From contig NZ_KE386949.1 of NCBI RefSeq assembly GCF_000429765.1, positions 124,001 through 188,000 of the forward strand: 64,000 nucleotides of DNA, written 5' to 3'. The notes below the pieces were generated by a model. The model had not been told where the DNA came from and did not search any database. It was given only the letters and a program-made list of their open reading frames with translations. Within the stretch, counting starts at the first letter, position 1; every line of letters starts with the position of its first letter. This DNA is from Gemmobacter nectariphilus DSM 15620 (GTDB lineage: Bacteria; Pseudomonadota; Alphaproteobacteria; Rhodobacterales; Rhodobacteraceae). The position numbers were made by a program, and so were the translations under genes. Positions 24,860 to 33,806 of the stretch are shown piece by piece.

Positions 24860-25576
24860 ATGAACATCGCCATGTGGTCCGGCCCCCGGAACCTCTCGAC
24901 CGCCATGATGTATGCCTTTGCCGCGCGCGGCGACTGTGCGGTCTGGGACGAGCCGTTCTATGCCGCCTACCTTTCGGCCACCGGCATCGACCACCCGATG
25001 TGCGATGAGATCATCGCGGCGCATGAGGTCAATCCGGCCCGCGTGGCTGCGAGTTGCGCGGCGCCGCCAGCCGGGGGAGCGCCGCTTTTCTACCAAAAGC
25101 ACATGACGCTGCACATGATCCCCGCCTTTGATCGCGGCTTCATGCGGGCCTGCACCAATGTGTTCCTGATCCGCCATCCGGCGCGGGTCGTCGCCTCTTA
25201 TGCCAAAAAGCGCGAGGGGCCGACGCTGGCCGACATTGGCTTTGTCCAGCAGGCCGAGCTGTTCGACGAGGTGGCCGGCTGGATGGGCCGCGCGCCGCTG
25301 GTGATCGACAGCGCGGACATTCGGGCCGATCCGGCCGGGGCCCTTGGCCGGCTGTGCGCCGCGCTTGGCATTCCCCTCACCGACCGGATGCTGCGCTGGC
25401 CTGCCGGGCCCAAACCCTTTGACGGGGTCTGGGCACCGCATTGGTATGGCGCCGTTCACCGATCCACCGGCTTCGAGGATCCCGAAGGGCCGCTGCCCGA
25501 TCTGCCGGAAGACTATGCCCGGCTGGCCGAAACCGCCCTGCCCCATTACGACCGTCTGCGCGCCTACGCCCTTTGA
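24860..25576 (+). CDS. sulfotransferase-family protein
   Basis: A 238-residue soluble protein. The N-terminus MWSGPRNLSTAMMYAF is a P-loop-like 5'-phosphosulfate-binding site (GPRNLSTAM in place of GxxRSGT). IRHPARVVASYAKKREG fits the 3'-phosphate-binding motif of sulfotransferases, and there is a C-terminal LPHYDRLRAYAL. Proteins of this kind in Rhodobacterales are annotated as sulfotransferase family, with unknown acceptors. The neighbouring MFS carrier starts 65 nt downstream on the same strand, so the two may be co-transcribed. The acceptor substrate is unknown. Confidence 0.75.
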   Translation: MNIAMWSGPRNLSTAMMYAFAARGDCAVWDEPFYAAYLSATGIDHPMCDEIIAAHEVNPARVAASCAAPPAGGAPLFYQKHMTLHMIPAFDRGFMRACTNVFLIRHPARVVASYAKKREGPTLADIGFVQQAELFDEVAGWMGRAPLVIDSADIRADPAGALGRLCAALGIPLTDRMLRWPAGPKPFDGVWAPHWYGAVHRSTGFEDPEGPLPDLPEDYARLAETALPHYDRLRAYAL

Positions 25577-25641
25577 TTGCCTGGCCTTGACGCTTTCGTG
25601 AGGCGGGCGCATCTTCGCCGCCCGCTTCCCGGAGTCCTGCC

Positions 25642-26886
25642 ATGTCCCAGTCCAAGGCCACCCTGATCACGCCGGTGCTGATCGCCAGTTGCGTGGTGCT
25701 GATGTTCGGCTTTGCCATCCGCGCCTCGTTCGGGGTGTTCCAGATCCCCATTGCCGAGGAATTTGGCTGGGCACGGTCGGAATTCTCGTTGGCCATTGCC
25801 ATCCAGAACCTGGCCTGGGGCCTTGGCCAGCCGTTCTTTGGCGCCATTGCAGAGCGGTTCGGGGACCGGCGGGCGATCATTCTGGGGGCGCTGGCCTATG
25901 CGGGCGGGCTGGTGCTGACGGCCTTTGCCACCACCCCCTTTGCCATGCAGAACCTGGAGGTGATGGTCGGCTTCGGCATCGCCGGCACCGGCTTTGGCGT
26001 CATTCTGGCCGTGGTCGGGCGGGCAACGGCCCCCGAGCATCGGTCGATGGCGCTTGGCATCGCGACGGCTGCCGGGTCGGCCGGGCAGGTCTTTGGTGCG
26101 CCAGCTGCGGAAATCCTGCTGGGCTATTTCCCCTGGCAGGGCGTGTTCCTCATCTTCGCCGCCGTGATCCTGGCCTCGCTGTTCGCGCTGCCCTTTTTGC
26201 GGGCGACCCCGATGGCCAGCAAGGCCGAGCTGGAAGAAAGCCTGGGCACTGTCCTGAAACGCGCCTTCCGCGACCCCAGCTATACGCTGATCTTTCTGGG
26301 GTTCTTTTCCTGCGGCTATCAGCTGGCCTTCATCACCGCCCATTTCCCGGCCATGGTGACCGAAATGTGCGGCGCGCCTGCGCCCAACGGGATGCTGGCG
26401 GCGCTGGGGATCACCACCACCTCGGCACTTGGGGCCATCGCGATCGCGGTGATCGGGCTGGCCAATATCGTGGGCACGATCACCGCTGGCTGGCTGGGCG
26501 CGCGCTATACCCGCAAATATCTGCTGGCGGGGATCTATACCTTGCGCACGCTGGCATCGGTGCTGTTCATCGTGATGCCGATCACCCCGGCCTCGGTGCT
26601 GCTGTTCTCGCTGGTGATGGGCGGGCTGTGGCTGGCCACCGTGCCGCTGACCTCGGGGCTGGTCGCGCATCTCTACGGGCTGCGCTACATGGGCACGCTT
26701 TATGGCTTCATCTTCCTGTCGCACCAGATCGGCGGGTTCCTGGGCGTCTGGCTGGGCGGCAAGATGTATGACATCACCGGCGATTATACCCTGGTCTGGT
26801 GGATCGGCATCGGCGTCGGCGCGTTTTCCGCCATCGTCCACCTGCCCGTGCGCGAGAGCCGCCCGATGGCCGCTGCGGCGGCCTAG
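25642..26886 (+). CDS. major facilitator superfamily transporter
   Basis: A 414-residue inner-membrane carrier with about 12 hydrophobic helices in two halves. The loop after helix 2 has the MFS signature GAIAERFGDRRAIILG (A motif G-x3-D/E-R-x-G-x-R-R). The repeat half has GWLGARYTRKYLLAGIY. The N-terminal phrase RASFGVFQIPIAEEFGWARSEFSLA resembles the OFA/monocarboxylate branch. The substrate is unknown; organic acid transport is a reasonable guess. CGGAG lies 8 nt before the ATG. Its stop overlaps the convergent rodA stop by 4 bp. Confidence 0.9.
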   Translation: MSQSKATLITPVLIASCVVLMFGFAIRASFGVFQIPIAEEFGWARSEFSLAIAIQNLAWGLGQPFFGAIAERFGDRRAIILGALAYAGGLVLTAFATTPFAMQNLEVMVGFGIAGTGFGVILAVVGRATAPEHRSMALGIATAAGSAGQVFGAPAAEILLGYFPWQGVFLIFAAVILASLFALPFLRATPMASKAELEESLGTVLKRAFRDPSYTLIFLGFFSCGYQLAFITAHFPAMVTEMCGAPAPNGMLAALGITTTSALGAIAIAVIGLANIVGTITAGWLGARYTRKYLLAGIYTLRTLASVLFIVMPITPASVLLFSLVMGGLWLATVPLTSGLVAHLYGLRYMGTLYGFIFLSHQIGGFLGVWLGGKMYDITGDYTLVWWIGIGVGAFSAIVHLPVRESRPMAAAAA

Positions 26887-28022
26887 CGCGGACGGTGCAC
26901 GTTCGCGCTTTGCACCAGGCCAAAGCCGATCATCAGCACCAGCATGGCCGAGCCGCCATAGGACACCAGTGGCAGGGGCGAGCCCACGACCGGCGCCAGC
27001 CCCATGACCATCGCCATGTTGACGCCGAAATACAAAAAGAACGTCGCCGCGATCCCCAGCGTGACCAGCGCGGCAAAGCGGTCCTTGGTCTGGATCGCGG
27101 TGGCAACGCAGAACACGATGACCAGCGCATAGAGCGTCAGCAGGCTGATCCCGCCGATGAAGCCGAATTCCTCGGTCAGGGTGTTGAAGATGAAGTCGGT
27201 ATGCTTTTCGGGCAGAAAGTTCAGCCGGCTTTGCGTGCCCTGCATGAAGCCCTTGCCGGCCCAGCCGCCCGATCCCAGCGCGATCTTGGCCTGACTGATG
27301 TGATAGCCGGCGCCCAGCGGGTCGGAGCCGGGGTCAAGAAAGGTGTCGATCCGCCGATATTGATAATCGTGCAGCACCTGCCATTCGGTGCCCCGGCTTA
27401 GAAACACCGAGGCGACGCCGCCCACCCCCATCGCGATCACGCTGGCGAAATAGGCCCAGTGCACCCCGGCCACCAGCATCACCGCCGCCCCCGACCCCAC
27501 CAGCATCAGCGAGGTGCCAAGATCGGGCTGGCGCAGCACCAGAAACGTCGGCAGCAAGATCAGCACAACCGGCACCGCCACCCAGAACGGGCGCGAGGTC
27601 TTGTTGACGTCCAGCCAGTCGTAATAGGCCGCCAGCATCATCACCATGGCGATCTTCATCAGCTCGGACGGTTGCAACCGCATCACCCCCAGATCCAGCC
27701 AGCGCTGCGCGCCCATGCCGATATCGCCCACTATTTCCACCGCGATCAGCAGCAGCAGCGAGATGCCATAGGCCACCCCCGCCATGTTGCGCCAGAACCA
27801 GATCGGCACCAGACCGATGGCCAGCATCAGGGCCATGCCAAAGCCGAAGCGTTCCATCTGCGGCTCGGCCCAGCGTTCGATATTCCCGTCGGCCACCGAA
27901 TACAGCATCAGGAACCCGACCGAGGCGATGGCCGTCAGCAGGACAGCCAGCGCCCAGTTGATATGCAGCAGCTTGCGAAAGCCGGACGGCACGCGCTTGA
28001 TGGAATATTCAAGATAGCTCAT
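26883..28022 (-). CDS. rodA: peptidoglycan glycosyltransferase RodA
   Basis: A 379-residue SEDS-family membrane protein with about ten helices. Conserved blocks include WLDLGVMRLQPSELMKIAMVM, RQPDLGTSLMLVGSGAAVMLVAG, SQAKIALGSGGWAGKGFMQGTQSRLNFLPEKHTDFIFNTLTEEFGFIG (with the essential Asp/Glu region) and GLAPVVGSPLPLVSYGGSAMLVLM near the C-terminus. RodA polymerises glycan strands for side-wall growth with PBP2 and MreBCD. It is the last gene of the operon, 9 nt after mrdA. Confidence 0.96.
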   Translation of the reverse strand: MSYLEYSIKRVPSGFRKLLHINWALAVLLTAIASVGFLMLYSVADGNIERWAEPQMERFGFGMALMLAIGLVPIWFWRNMAGVAYGISLLLLIAVEIVGDIGMGAQRWLDLGVMRLQPSELMKIAMVMMLAAYYDWLDVNKTSRPFWVAVPVVLILLPTFLVLRQPDLGTSLMLVGSGAAVMLVAGVHWAYFASVIAMGVGGVASVFLSRGTEWQVLHDYQYRRIDTFLDPGSDPLGAGYHISQAKIALGSGGWAGKGFMQGTQSRLNFLPEKHTDFIFNTLTEEFGFIGGISLLTLYALVIVFCVATAIQTKDRFAALVTLGIAATFFLYFGVNMAMVMGLAPVVGSPLPLVSYGGSAMLVLMIGFGLVQSANVHRPR

Positions 28023-28031
28023 GGCTGCCCC

Positions 28032-29978
28032 TCAGGCCCGGGTGCGCGTCGTTCCGGCCAGCTGGCCAGGATCGCGCAGCGGCATGGTGCGGTGCTGGGT
28101 CTCGATGCGGTTGCGCTGTGCGGCCGGATAGGCGGACAGCGGCGGAATGCCGCCATGCAGCGCGAACAGCAGGATGTCGCGCGCGATCGGGGCGGCCACG
28201 CCCGATCCGCCGCCCCCGTGTTCCACCACCACCGACACCGCATAGCGCGGCGCATCGGCCGGCGCATAGGCGACGTACAGCGCATGGTCGCGCCGGTTCC
28301 AGGGCAGCTGATCGTTGCGCAGCACCCCGCGCGCGCGTTCGGCCGCCGTGATGTTGCGCACCTGGCTGGTGCCGGTCTTGCCGGCGATCAGCGTCGCCTT
28401 GTCGTCCGAGCGCGAGGAATAGGCCGTGCCGGTGCGGATGTTCGTCACCGAATACATGCCCTGCTGGATCGCCCGCAGGTTCTGCGGCTTGACCCCCAGC
28501 GGCGGCGGGGGCGTCAGCGGCACCTCGGCCCCGCCGATCGCCTTGACCAGACGCGGCTGGACCGCAAGCCCGGTGGCCAGACGCGCGCTCATCACGGCAA
28601 GCTGCACCGGCGAGGACAGCACATAGCCCTGGCCGATCGAAGCGTTGATCGTATCGCCGATCAGCCAGTCCTGCCCGCGCCGCTCGCGCTTCCATTGCTT
28701 GTTGGGATTCAGCCCTTCGGCAACGGCGGACATCGGCAGATCGTGGCGCACACCCAGGCCCAGCCGCTCTGCCATCGCGGCAATCGCATCAATGCCGACC
28801 CGCTGGGCAATGTCATAGTAATAGACGTCACAGCTTTCCGAGAGGCTCCGGTTGAGGTTCACCGCCCCATGCCCGCCGCGTTTCCAGCAGTGGAACCGCC
28901 GCCCGCCGGCCTCGTAATAGCCGGGGCAGCGCACGGTGGTTTCCGGGGTGATCACGCCGGCCTCCAGCGCGGCCAGCGCCGTGACCATCTTGAAGGTCGA
29001 TCCGGGCGGATAGGCGCCCGACACCGATTTGTTGGACAGCGGGCGATGGTCATTGTCCATCAGGCCGCGGAAATCGGCGCTGGAGATGCCGCGCACGAAC
29101 AGGTTCGGATCGAACGAGGGCGCCGAAACCACGCTGACCAGATCGCCGGTCTGCACATCCATCACCACGGCGCTGGCGCTTTCCTCGCCCAGCCGGATGC
29201 GGGCATAGTTCTGCAGCGCCGCATCCAGCGTCAGGACGACATCCGCGCCTTCATCGCCTTCGCGCCGGTCCAGCTCGCGCATCACGCGGCCGGCGGCGTT
29301 GACCTCGATCCGCCGCGATCCGGCAGAGCCGCGCAGCGCATCTTCCAGCCGCCGCTCGATCCCGACCTTGCCGATCTGGAACTTGGGAATCTGCAACACC
29401 GGATCAGGATTTTCCAGCTGCGCCAGATCGCTTTCCGACACCGGGCCGACATAGCCCACCGAATGCGCAAAGTCCTGGTCCAGCGGATAGACCCGGCTCA
29501 GGCCCACCTCGGGCTGCACCCCCGGCAGGGCGGGCGCGTTGACCGACACCCAGCTCAGCTGTTCCCAGCTCAGCCGCTCGGCCACGATGATCGGCACAAA
29601 GGGGCTGCGCCGCTTGACCTCGCGCAGGGTCTTTTCGATGTCTTCCTCGGTCAGGGGAATGCCCTCGGCCAGTCGGCGCAACACCGCCTCGACATCGCCA
29701 GCATCCTCGCGGGTGATCGACACCCGGTAGTTCTGTTCGTTCCCCGCGACCAGAACCCCGGCGCGGTCGAAAATCTGCCCGCGCGCCGGCGGGATCAGGC
29801 GGATCGAGACCCGGTTTTCCTCGGCCAGCAGGCGAAACTGATCGGCCTGTTCGACCTGCATGTAGCGAAGACGCGCACCCAGCACCGCGACCACGGCGGC
29901 CTGACAGCCCCCCAGAAACAGCGCGCGCCGCGTGACCTTGCGGGCGGCATCGTCGGTATCGCGGGCGCTGCGTCTCAT
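28032..29978 (-). CDS. mrdA: penicillin-binding protein 2 (peptidoglycan D,D-transpeptidase)
   Basis: A 648-residue class B PBP of the elongation machinery: cytoplasmic tail, membrane anchor near 22-42 (ALFLGGCQAAVVAVLGARL), a dimerisation domain, then the transpeptidase domain. The acyl-enzyme Ser is S327 in PPGSTFKMV (SxxK), the SxD/N-type motif is in SESCDVYYYDIA, and K534 begins KTGTSQV. It crosslinks the glycan made by RodA. The ATG at 29978 overlaps the mreD stop (ATGA), fixing the start; the open frame extends upstream inside mreD but without PBP-like sequence. Confidence 0.95.
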   Translation of the reverse strand: MRRSARDTDDAARKVTRRALFLGGCQAAVVAVLGARLRYMQVEQADQFRLLAEENRVSIRLIPPARGQIFDRAGVLVAGNEQNYRVSITREDAGDVEAVLRRLAEGIPLTEEDIEKTLREVKRRSPFVPIIVAERLSWEQLSWVSVNAPALPGVQPEVGLSRVYPLDQDFAHSVGYVGPVSESDLAQLENPDPVLQIPKFQIGKVGIERRLEDALRGSAGSRRIEVNAAGRVMRELDRREGDEGADVVLTLDAALQNYARIRLGEESASAVVMDVQTGDLVSVVSAPSFDPNLFVRGISSADFRGLMDNDHRPLSNKSVSGAYPPGSTFKMVTALAALEAGVITPETTVRCPGYYEAGGRRFHCWKRGGHGAVNLNRSLSESCDVYYYDIAQRVGIDAIAAMAERLGLGVRHDLPMSAVAEGLNPNKQWKRERRGQDWLIGDTINASIGQGYVLSSPVQLAVMSARLATGLAVQPRLVKAIGGAEVPLTPPPPLGVKPQNLRAIQQGMYSVTNIRTGTAYSSRSDDKATLIAGKTGTSQVRNITAAERARGVLRNDQLPWNRRDHALYVAYAPADAPRYAVSVVVEHGGGGSGVAAPIARDILLFALHGGIPPLSAYPAAQRNRIETQHRTMPLRDPGQLAGTTRTRA

Positions 29979-30514
29979 AGGCGCCTCCCCAGGGCGTCCA
30001 CCTCGCCGGTCGCGGGCTTGCGCAGACCGAAGGCGACGCGCAGAACGCCCACCACGAACGGATAGGCGATGACCGAGAACACGAACTGTGCCAGTGTCAG
30101 CCCCAGCCCCGGCTGCGACAGCATCGTCACCGTCAGGATGAAGCGATAGGCCAGCAGCATCGCCAGCATCACGACCGACACCATGACCCATTCCGACACC
30201 AGCGTCAGCTCGCGGGTAAAGGCGGCGCGGCTGCGCAGGAATTCGGTGCCCAGCACCAGCAGCGCCGCCCACAGGCCCGGCGGGCGCATCAGCAACATGT
30301 CCTCGACCAGCGCGACAGCGGCGATCAGCAGCGCCGGCAGATGGTCAGGCCGGCGCAGCACCCAGGCGCAGCACAGGCACATCAGCAGATCGGGACCCGG
30401 CAGGCTGCCCGCCTCGGACCGCAGCGGCAGGATGCGCAGGAACAGCATGACCATCACCGCCAGCACGAACAGCCCGCGCCAGACCCAGACATTGTCGCGC
30501 GCACCCTCAGCCAT
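29975..30514 (-). CDS. mreD: rod shape-determining protein MreD
   Basis: A 179-residue membrane protein with about five hydrophobic helices (LFVLAVMVMLFLRILP, DLLMCLCCAWVL, LLIAAVALVEDMLLM, VMVSVVMLAMLLAYRFIL, FVFSVIAYPFVVGVLRV). This matches the poorly conserved MreD family in pattern. The position between mreC (8-bp overlap) and mrdA (4-bp overlap) supports the call. MreD links MreC and the elongation complex; its biochemical role is not established. Confidence 0.9.
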   Translation of the reverse strand: MAEGARDNVWVWRGLFVLAVMVMLFLRILPLRSEAGSLPGPDLLMCLCCAWVLRRPDHLPALLIAAVALVEDMLLMRPPGLWAALLVLGTEFLRSRAAFTRELTLVSEWVMVSVVMLAMLLAYRFILTVTMLSQPGLGLTLAQFVFSVIAYPFVVGVLRVAFGLRKPATGEVDALGRRL

Positions 30515-31403
30515 CGGCGCCCCCGTTCGCGGCCGCCGCCTGCGGCGGGGGCGCGGGGATCAGCGTGCCCGGATCGTCGATCCGCTCGGCCTCGTGGCTG
30601 CGCAGCACGCGCAGGAATTCCAGCCGCAGGTAATCGGCCGCCGGGGCGACGCGCAACCGGCGGTCAGACCCCTGCACCACCTGCCCCACCAGCAGGCCCG
30701 CCGGGAACACTCCGCCATCACCCGAGGTGACGACCCGGTCACCCGGGCGCACCAGATCGGACTTTTCCAGAAAATCCAGCGGCGGCAGCGGCGAGTTGTC
30801 GCCCGACAGGATCGCCCGCTGGCCGGAGGGCTGCACCGTCACCGGGACCCGGCTGGAGGCATCGGTCAGCAGCACCACCCGGCTGACCGTGCGCCCGACG
30901 CCCGAGATGCGCCCGACAACGCCCAGCCCGTCCATCGTGGCCCAGCCATCGCGAATCCCGTCACGTTCACCCACGTTCAGCAGGACCGACTGGCGGAACG
31001 GGCTGCCACTGTCGGCCAGCACGACGCCCGTCACATGGGTCAGCCTGGGGTCCAGCCGCACCTGATTGAGATCCAGCAGCTTGGCGTTCTTCTGTTCCAG
31101 CTGCAGCGCCGCCTCGCGCCAGGCCTTCATTTGCTGAAGCTCGCGGCGAAGCTCTTGATTTTGCTCATAGACGCGGGTGTAGGACTGAAACCCCTCGACC
31201 ACGCCGGCGCCCCAGGTGATCGGCGCCATGGCCCAGTCCATGCTGGGCACGATCCGGTCCAGCAGCGCCATGCGGAAACGTTCCACCCGCGGGCTGTCGA
31301 TCCGCCACAGCAGAAAGACGCCCAGCAGCACAACGACCAGCACGCCGATCAGAATGCGGCGCACCGGGCGGGAATATTGCTCTGGATCACGGTCCCTTGC
31401 CAA
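30507..31403 (-). CDS. mreC: rod shape-determining protein MreC
   Basis: A 298-residue protein: one N-terminal helix (about 15-35, ILIGVLVVVLLGVFLLW), a coiled coil near 75-110 (VYEQNQELRRELQQMKAWREAALQLEQKNAKLLDL), then the two-lobed beta-barrel domain (GVVLADSGSPFRQSVLLNVGERDGI, VVGRISGVGRTVSRVVLLTDASSRVPV, GDRVVTSGDGGVFPAGLLVGQV). MreC is a periplasmic scaffold that activates PBP2-RodA. The C-terminal tail is rich in Pro and Ala. It starts 41 nt after mreB and overlaps mreD by 8 bp. Confidence 0.95.
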   Translation of the reverse strand: MARDRDPEQYSRPVRRILIGVLVVVLLGVFLLWRIDSPRVERFRMALLDRIVPSMDWAMAPITWGAGVVEGFQSYTRVYEQNQELRRELQQMKAWREAALQLEQKNAKLLDLNQVRLDPRLTHVTGVVLADSGSPFRQSVLLNVGERDGIRDGWATMDGLGVVGRISGVGRTVSRVVLLTDASSRVPVTVQPSGQRAILSGDNSPLPPLDFLEKSDLVRPGDRVVTSGDGGVFPAGLLVGQVVQGSDRRLRVAPAADYLRLEFLRVLRSHEAERIDDPGTLIPAPPPQAAAANGGADG

Positions 31404-31444
31404 GGCCGCCTCTGCTTGCGTTCAGGACAGGGCGCGGGGCCCGT

Positions 31445-32871
<1,427 letters not shown>

Positions 32872-33420
32872 TCAGCGCGGCAGCAGCGTCGCCGCCTCGG
32901 GCGGCCAGGGCCGGGCGGCATCGGCCGCGATCCAGTCGCTCAGCCAGCCGGGCATCGGCGGGCTGACCGGCGACACCCCCATCCGCTGCATCAACTGCGC
33001 GGGCGGCACGATCCCGCTGGCCGAGACCGTCGCCAGGCGCGGCACCGCCTGGGTCGTGCACTCGCGGCCCTTCCACATCGTCTGATCGACATAGATGAAC
33101 CGCGCATCCCACCCCAGAACGCGGGTGATCATCGTCACCTTGTCGAACAGCTGGATGCGCCGGCGATACCGCACAGATGTGCCCGCAACCGTCATCCCCC
33201 AGCCTTCTGCCCGCAGCGCATCGTTCATGCCGCAGGCATAGGCAAAGGGCACGCGCCCCAGATCGAACAGCGTCAGCGTGCGGCCATTGTTCAGCTCGCG
33301 CCAGGGATCCAGATCCCAGGGCAGACAGGTATGATGGCTGATCCACGGCGCCAGCGGGTCAGGCCGCGGGCCGCGGCGGGCCAGATAGAGCTCCAGCCCC
33401 ATGCGAAGATAAGGATACAT
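32872..33420 (-). CDS. acyl-CoA thioesterase-like hotdog protein
   Basis: A 182-residue protein with a single hotdog fold of the thioesterase-like type: MYPYLRMGLELYLARRG, DLDPWRELNNGRTLTLFDLGRVPFAYACGMN (helix region with the family's N-N-G-R), SVRYRRRIQLFDKVTMITRVLGWDARFIYVDQTMWKGRE (strands) and a Pro-rich tail. Related proteins are called acyl-CoA thioesterase or THEM6-like; substrate and catalytic residues are not certain. ATG 33420 has GGGGA 8 nt upstream. The frame stays open into a repeat-containing intergenic region upstream, which I exclude. Confidence 0.8.
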   Translation of the reverse strand: MYPYLRMGLELYLARRGPRPDPLAPWISHHTCLPWDLDPWRELNNGRTLTLFDLGRVPFAYACGMNDALRAEGWGMTVAGTSVRYRRRIQLFDKVTMITRVLGWDARFIYVDQTMWKGRECTTQAVPRLATVSASGIVPPAQLMQRMGVSPVSPPMPGWLSDWIAADAARPWPPEAATLLPR

Positions 33421-33806
33421 GCAGAAAGTCCCCAAAGTCGGCCCGGCCTGCCAGCCGGTGCCCGCAGGGTCAAGGCCCCAATCCCCCCGCCGCCCCGCAA
33501 CGTCGGGGCATCTGCGCCGCCCGCCCCCTTTCACCTTGCCGCAAATACCCCGGGGGGCACGATTGCCCCCGCCACAGGCGCGACGTGGCCAAGGGGGGCT
33601 GGCCCCCCTGCGCGCCAGCGCGACCACAGGCCGCAGCCAGGGCCACTTGTCTGCGGGCCTCGCCGTTCCTTGCCCCCTGAAACCGGCCTGGACTGCCCCG
33701 GTTTTGCTTGACACTCCCTGCCCTCCTCCGACAGGTAAAGGCAGGCGCGGCCTGCCTCTTGCGGGCCGCGTTGGCGTGTAAGACGACCGAGCCAGAAGGA
33801 ACGCGC
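33421..33806. other. 386-bp divergent intergenic region before the first mrp operon
   Basis: It carries a single-arm copy of the intergenic repeat family at about 33530-33562, related to the arm at 56327-56360. It also has TTGACA at 33708-33713 with only a weak -10 partner about 18 bp later. A perfect hairpin at 33739-33757 lies in the likely mrpA leader. No gene is recognised. Confidence 0.45.
33739..33757 (+). other. perfect 8-bp hairpin in the mrpA1 leader
   Basis: AGGCAGGC, loop GCG, GCCTGCCT. It lies 49 nt before the mrpA1 start and downstream of the TTGACA at 33708. It could be a leader RNA structure or a dyad for a protein. Confidence 0.4.

Noticed and set aside
27459-30065. 868-codon open frame on the plus strand opposite rodA-mrdA
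   Set aside because: It mirrors the rod-shape genes; its composition (HQR-rich) reflects the reverse complement of membrane-protein codons.
33421-33714. N-terminal extension of the thioesterase by 98 codons
   Set aside because: It runs through intergenic repeat sequence, with Gly/Arg-rich content and no fold; ATG 33420 has GGGGA and starts the hotdog domain.
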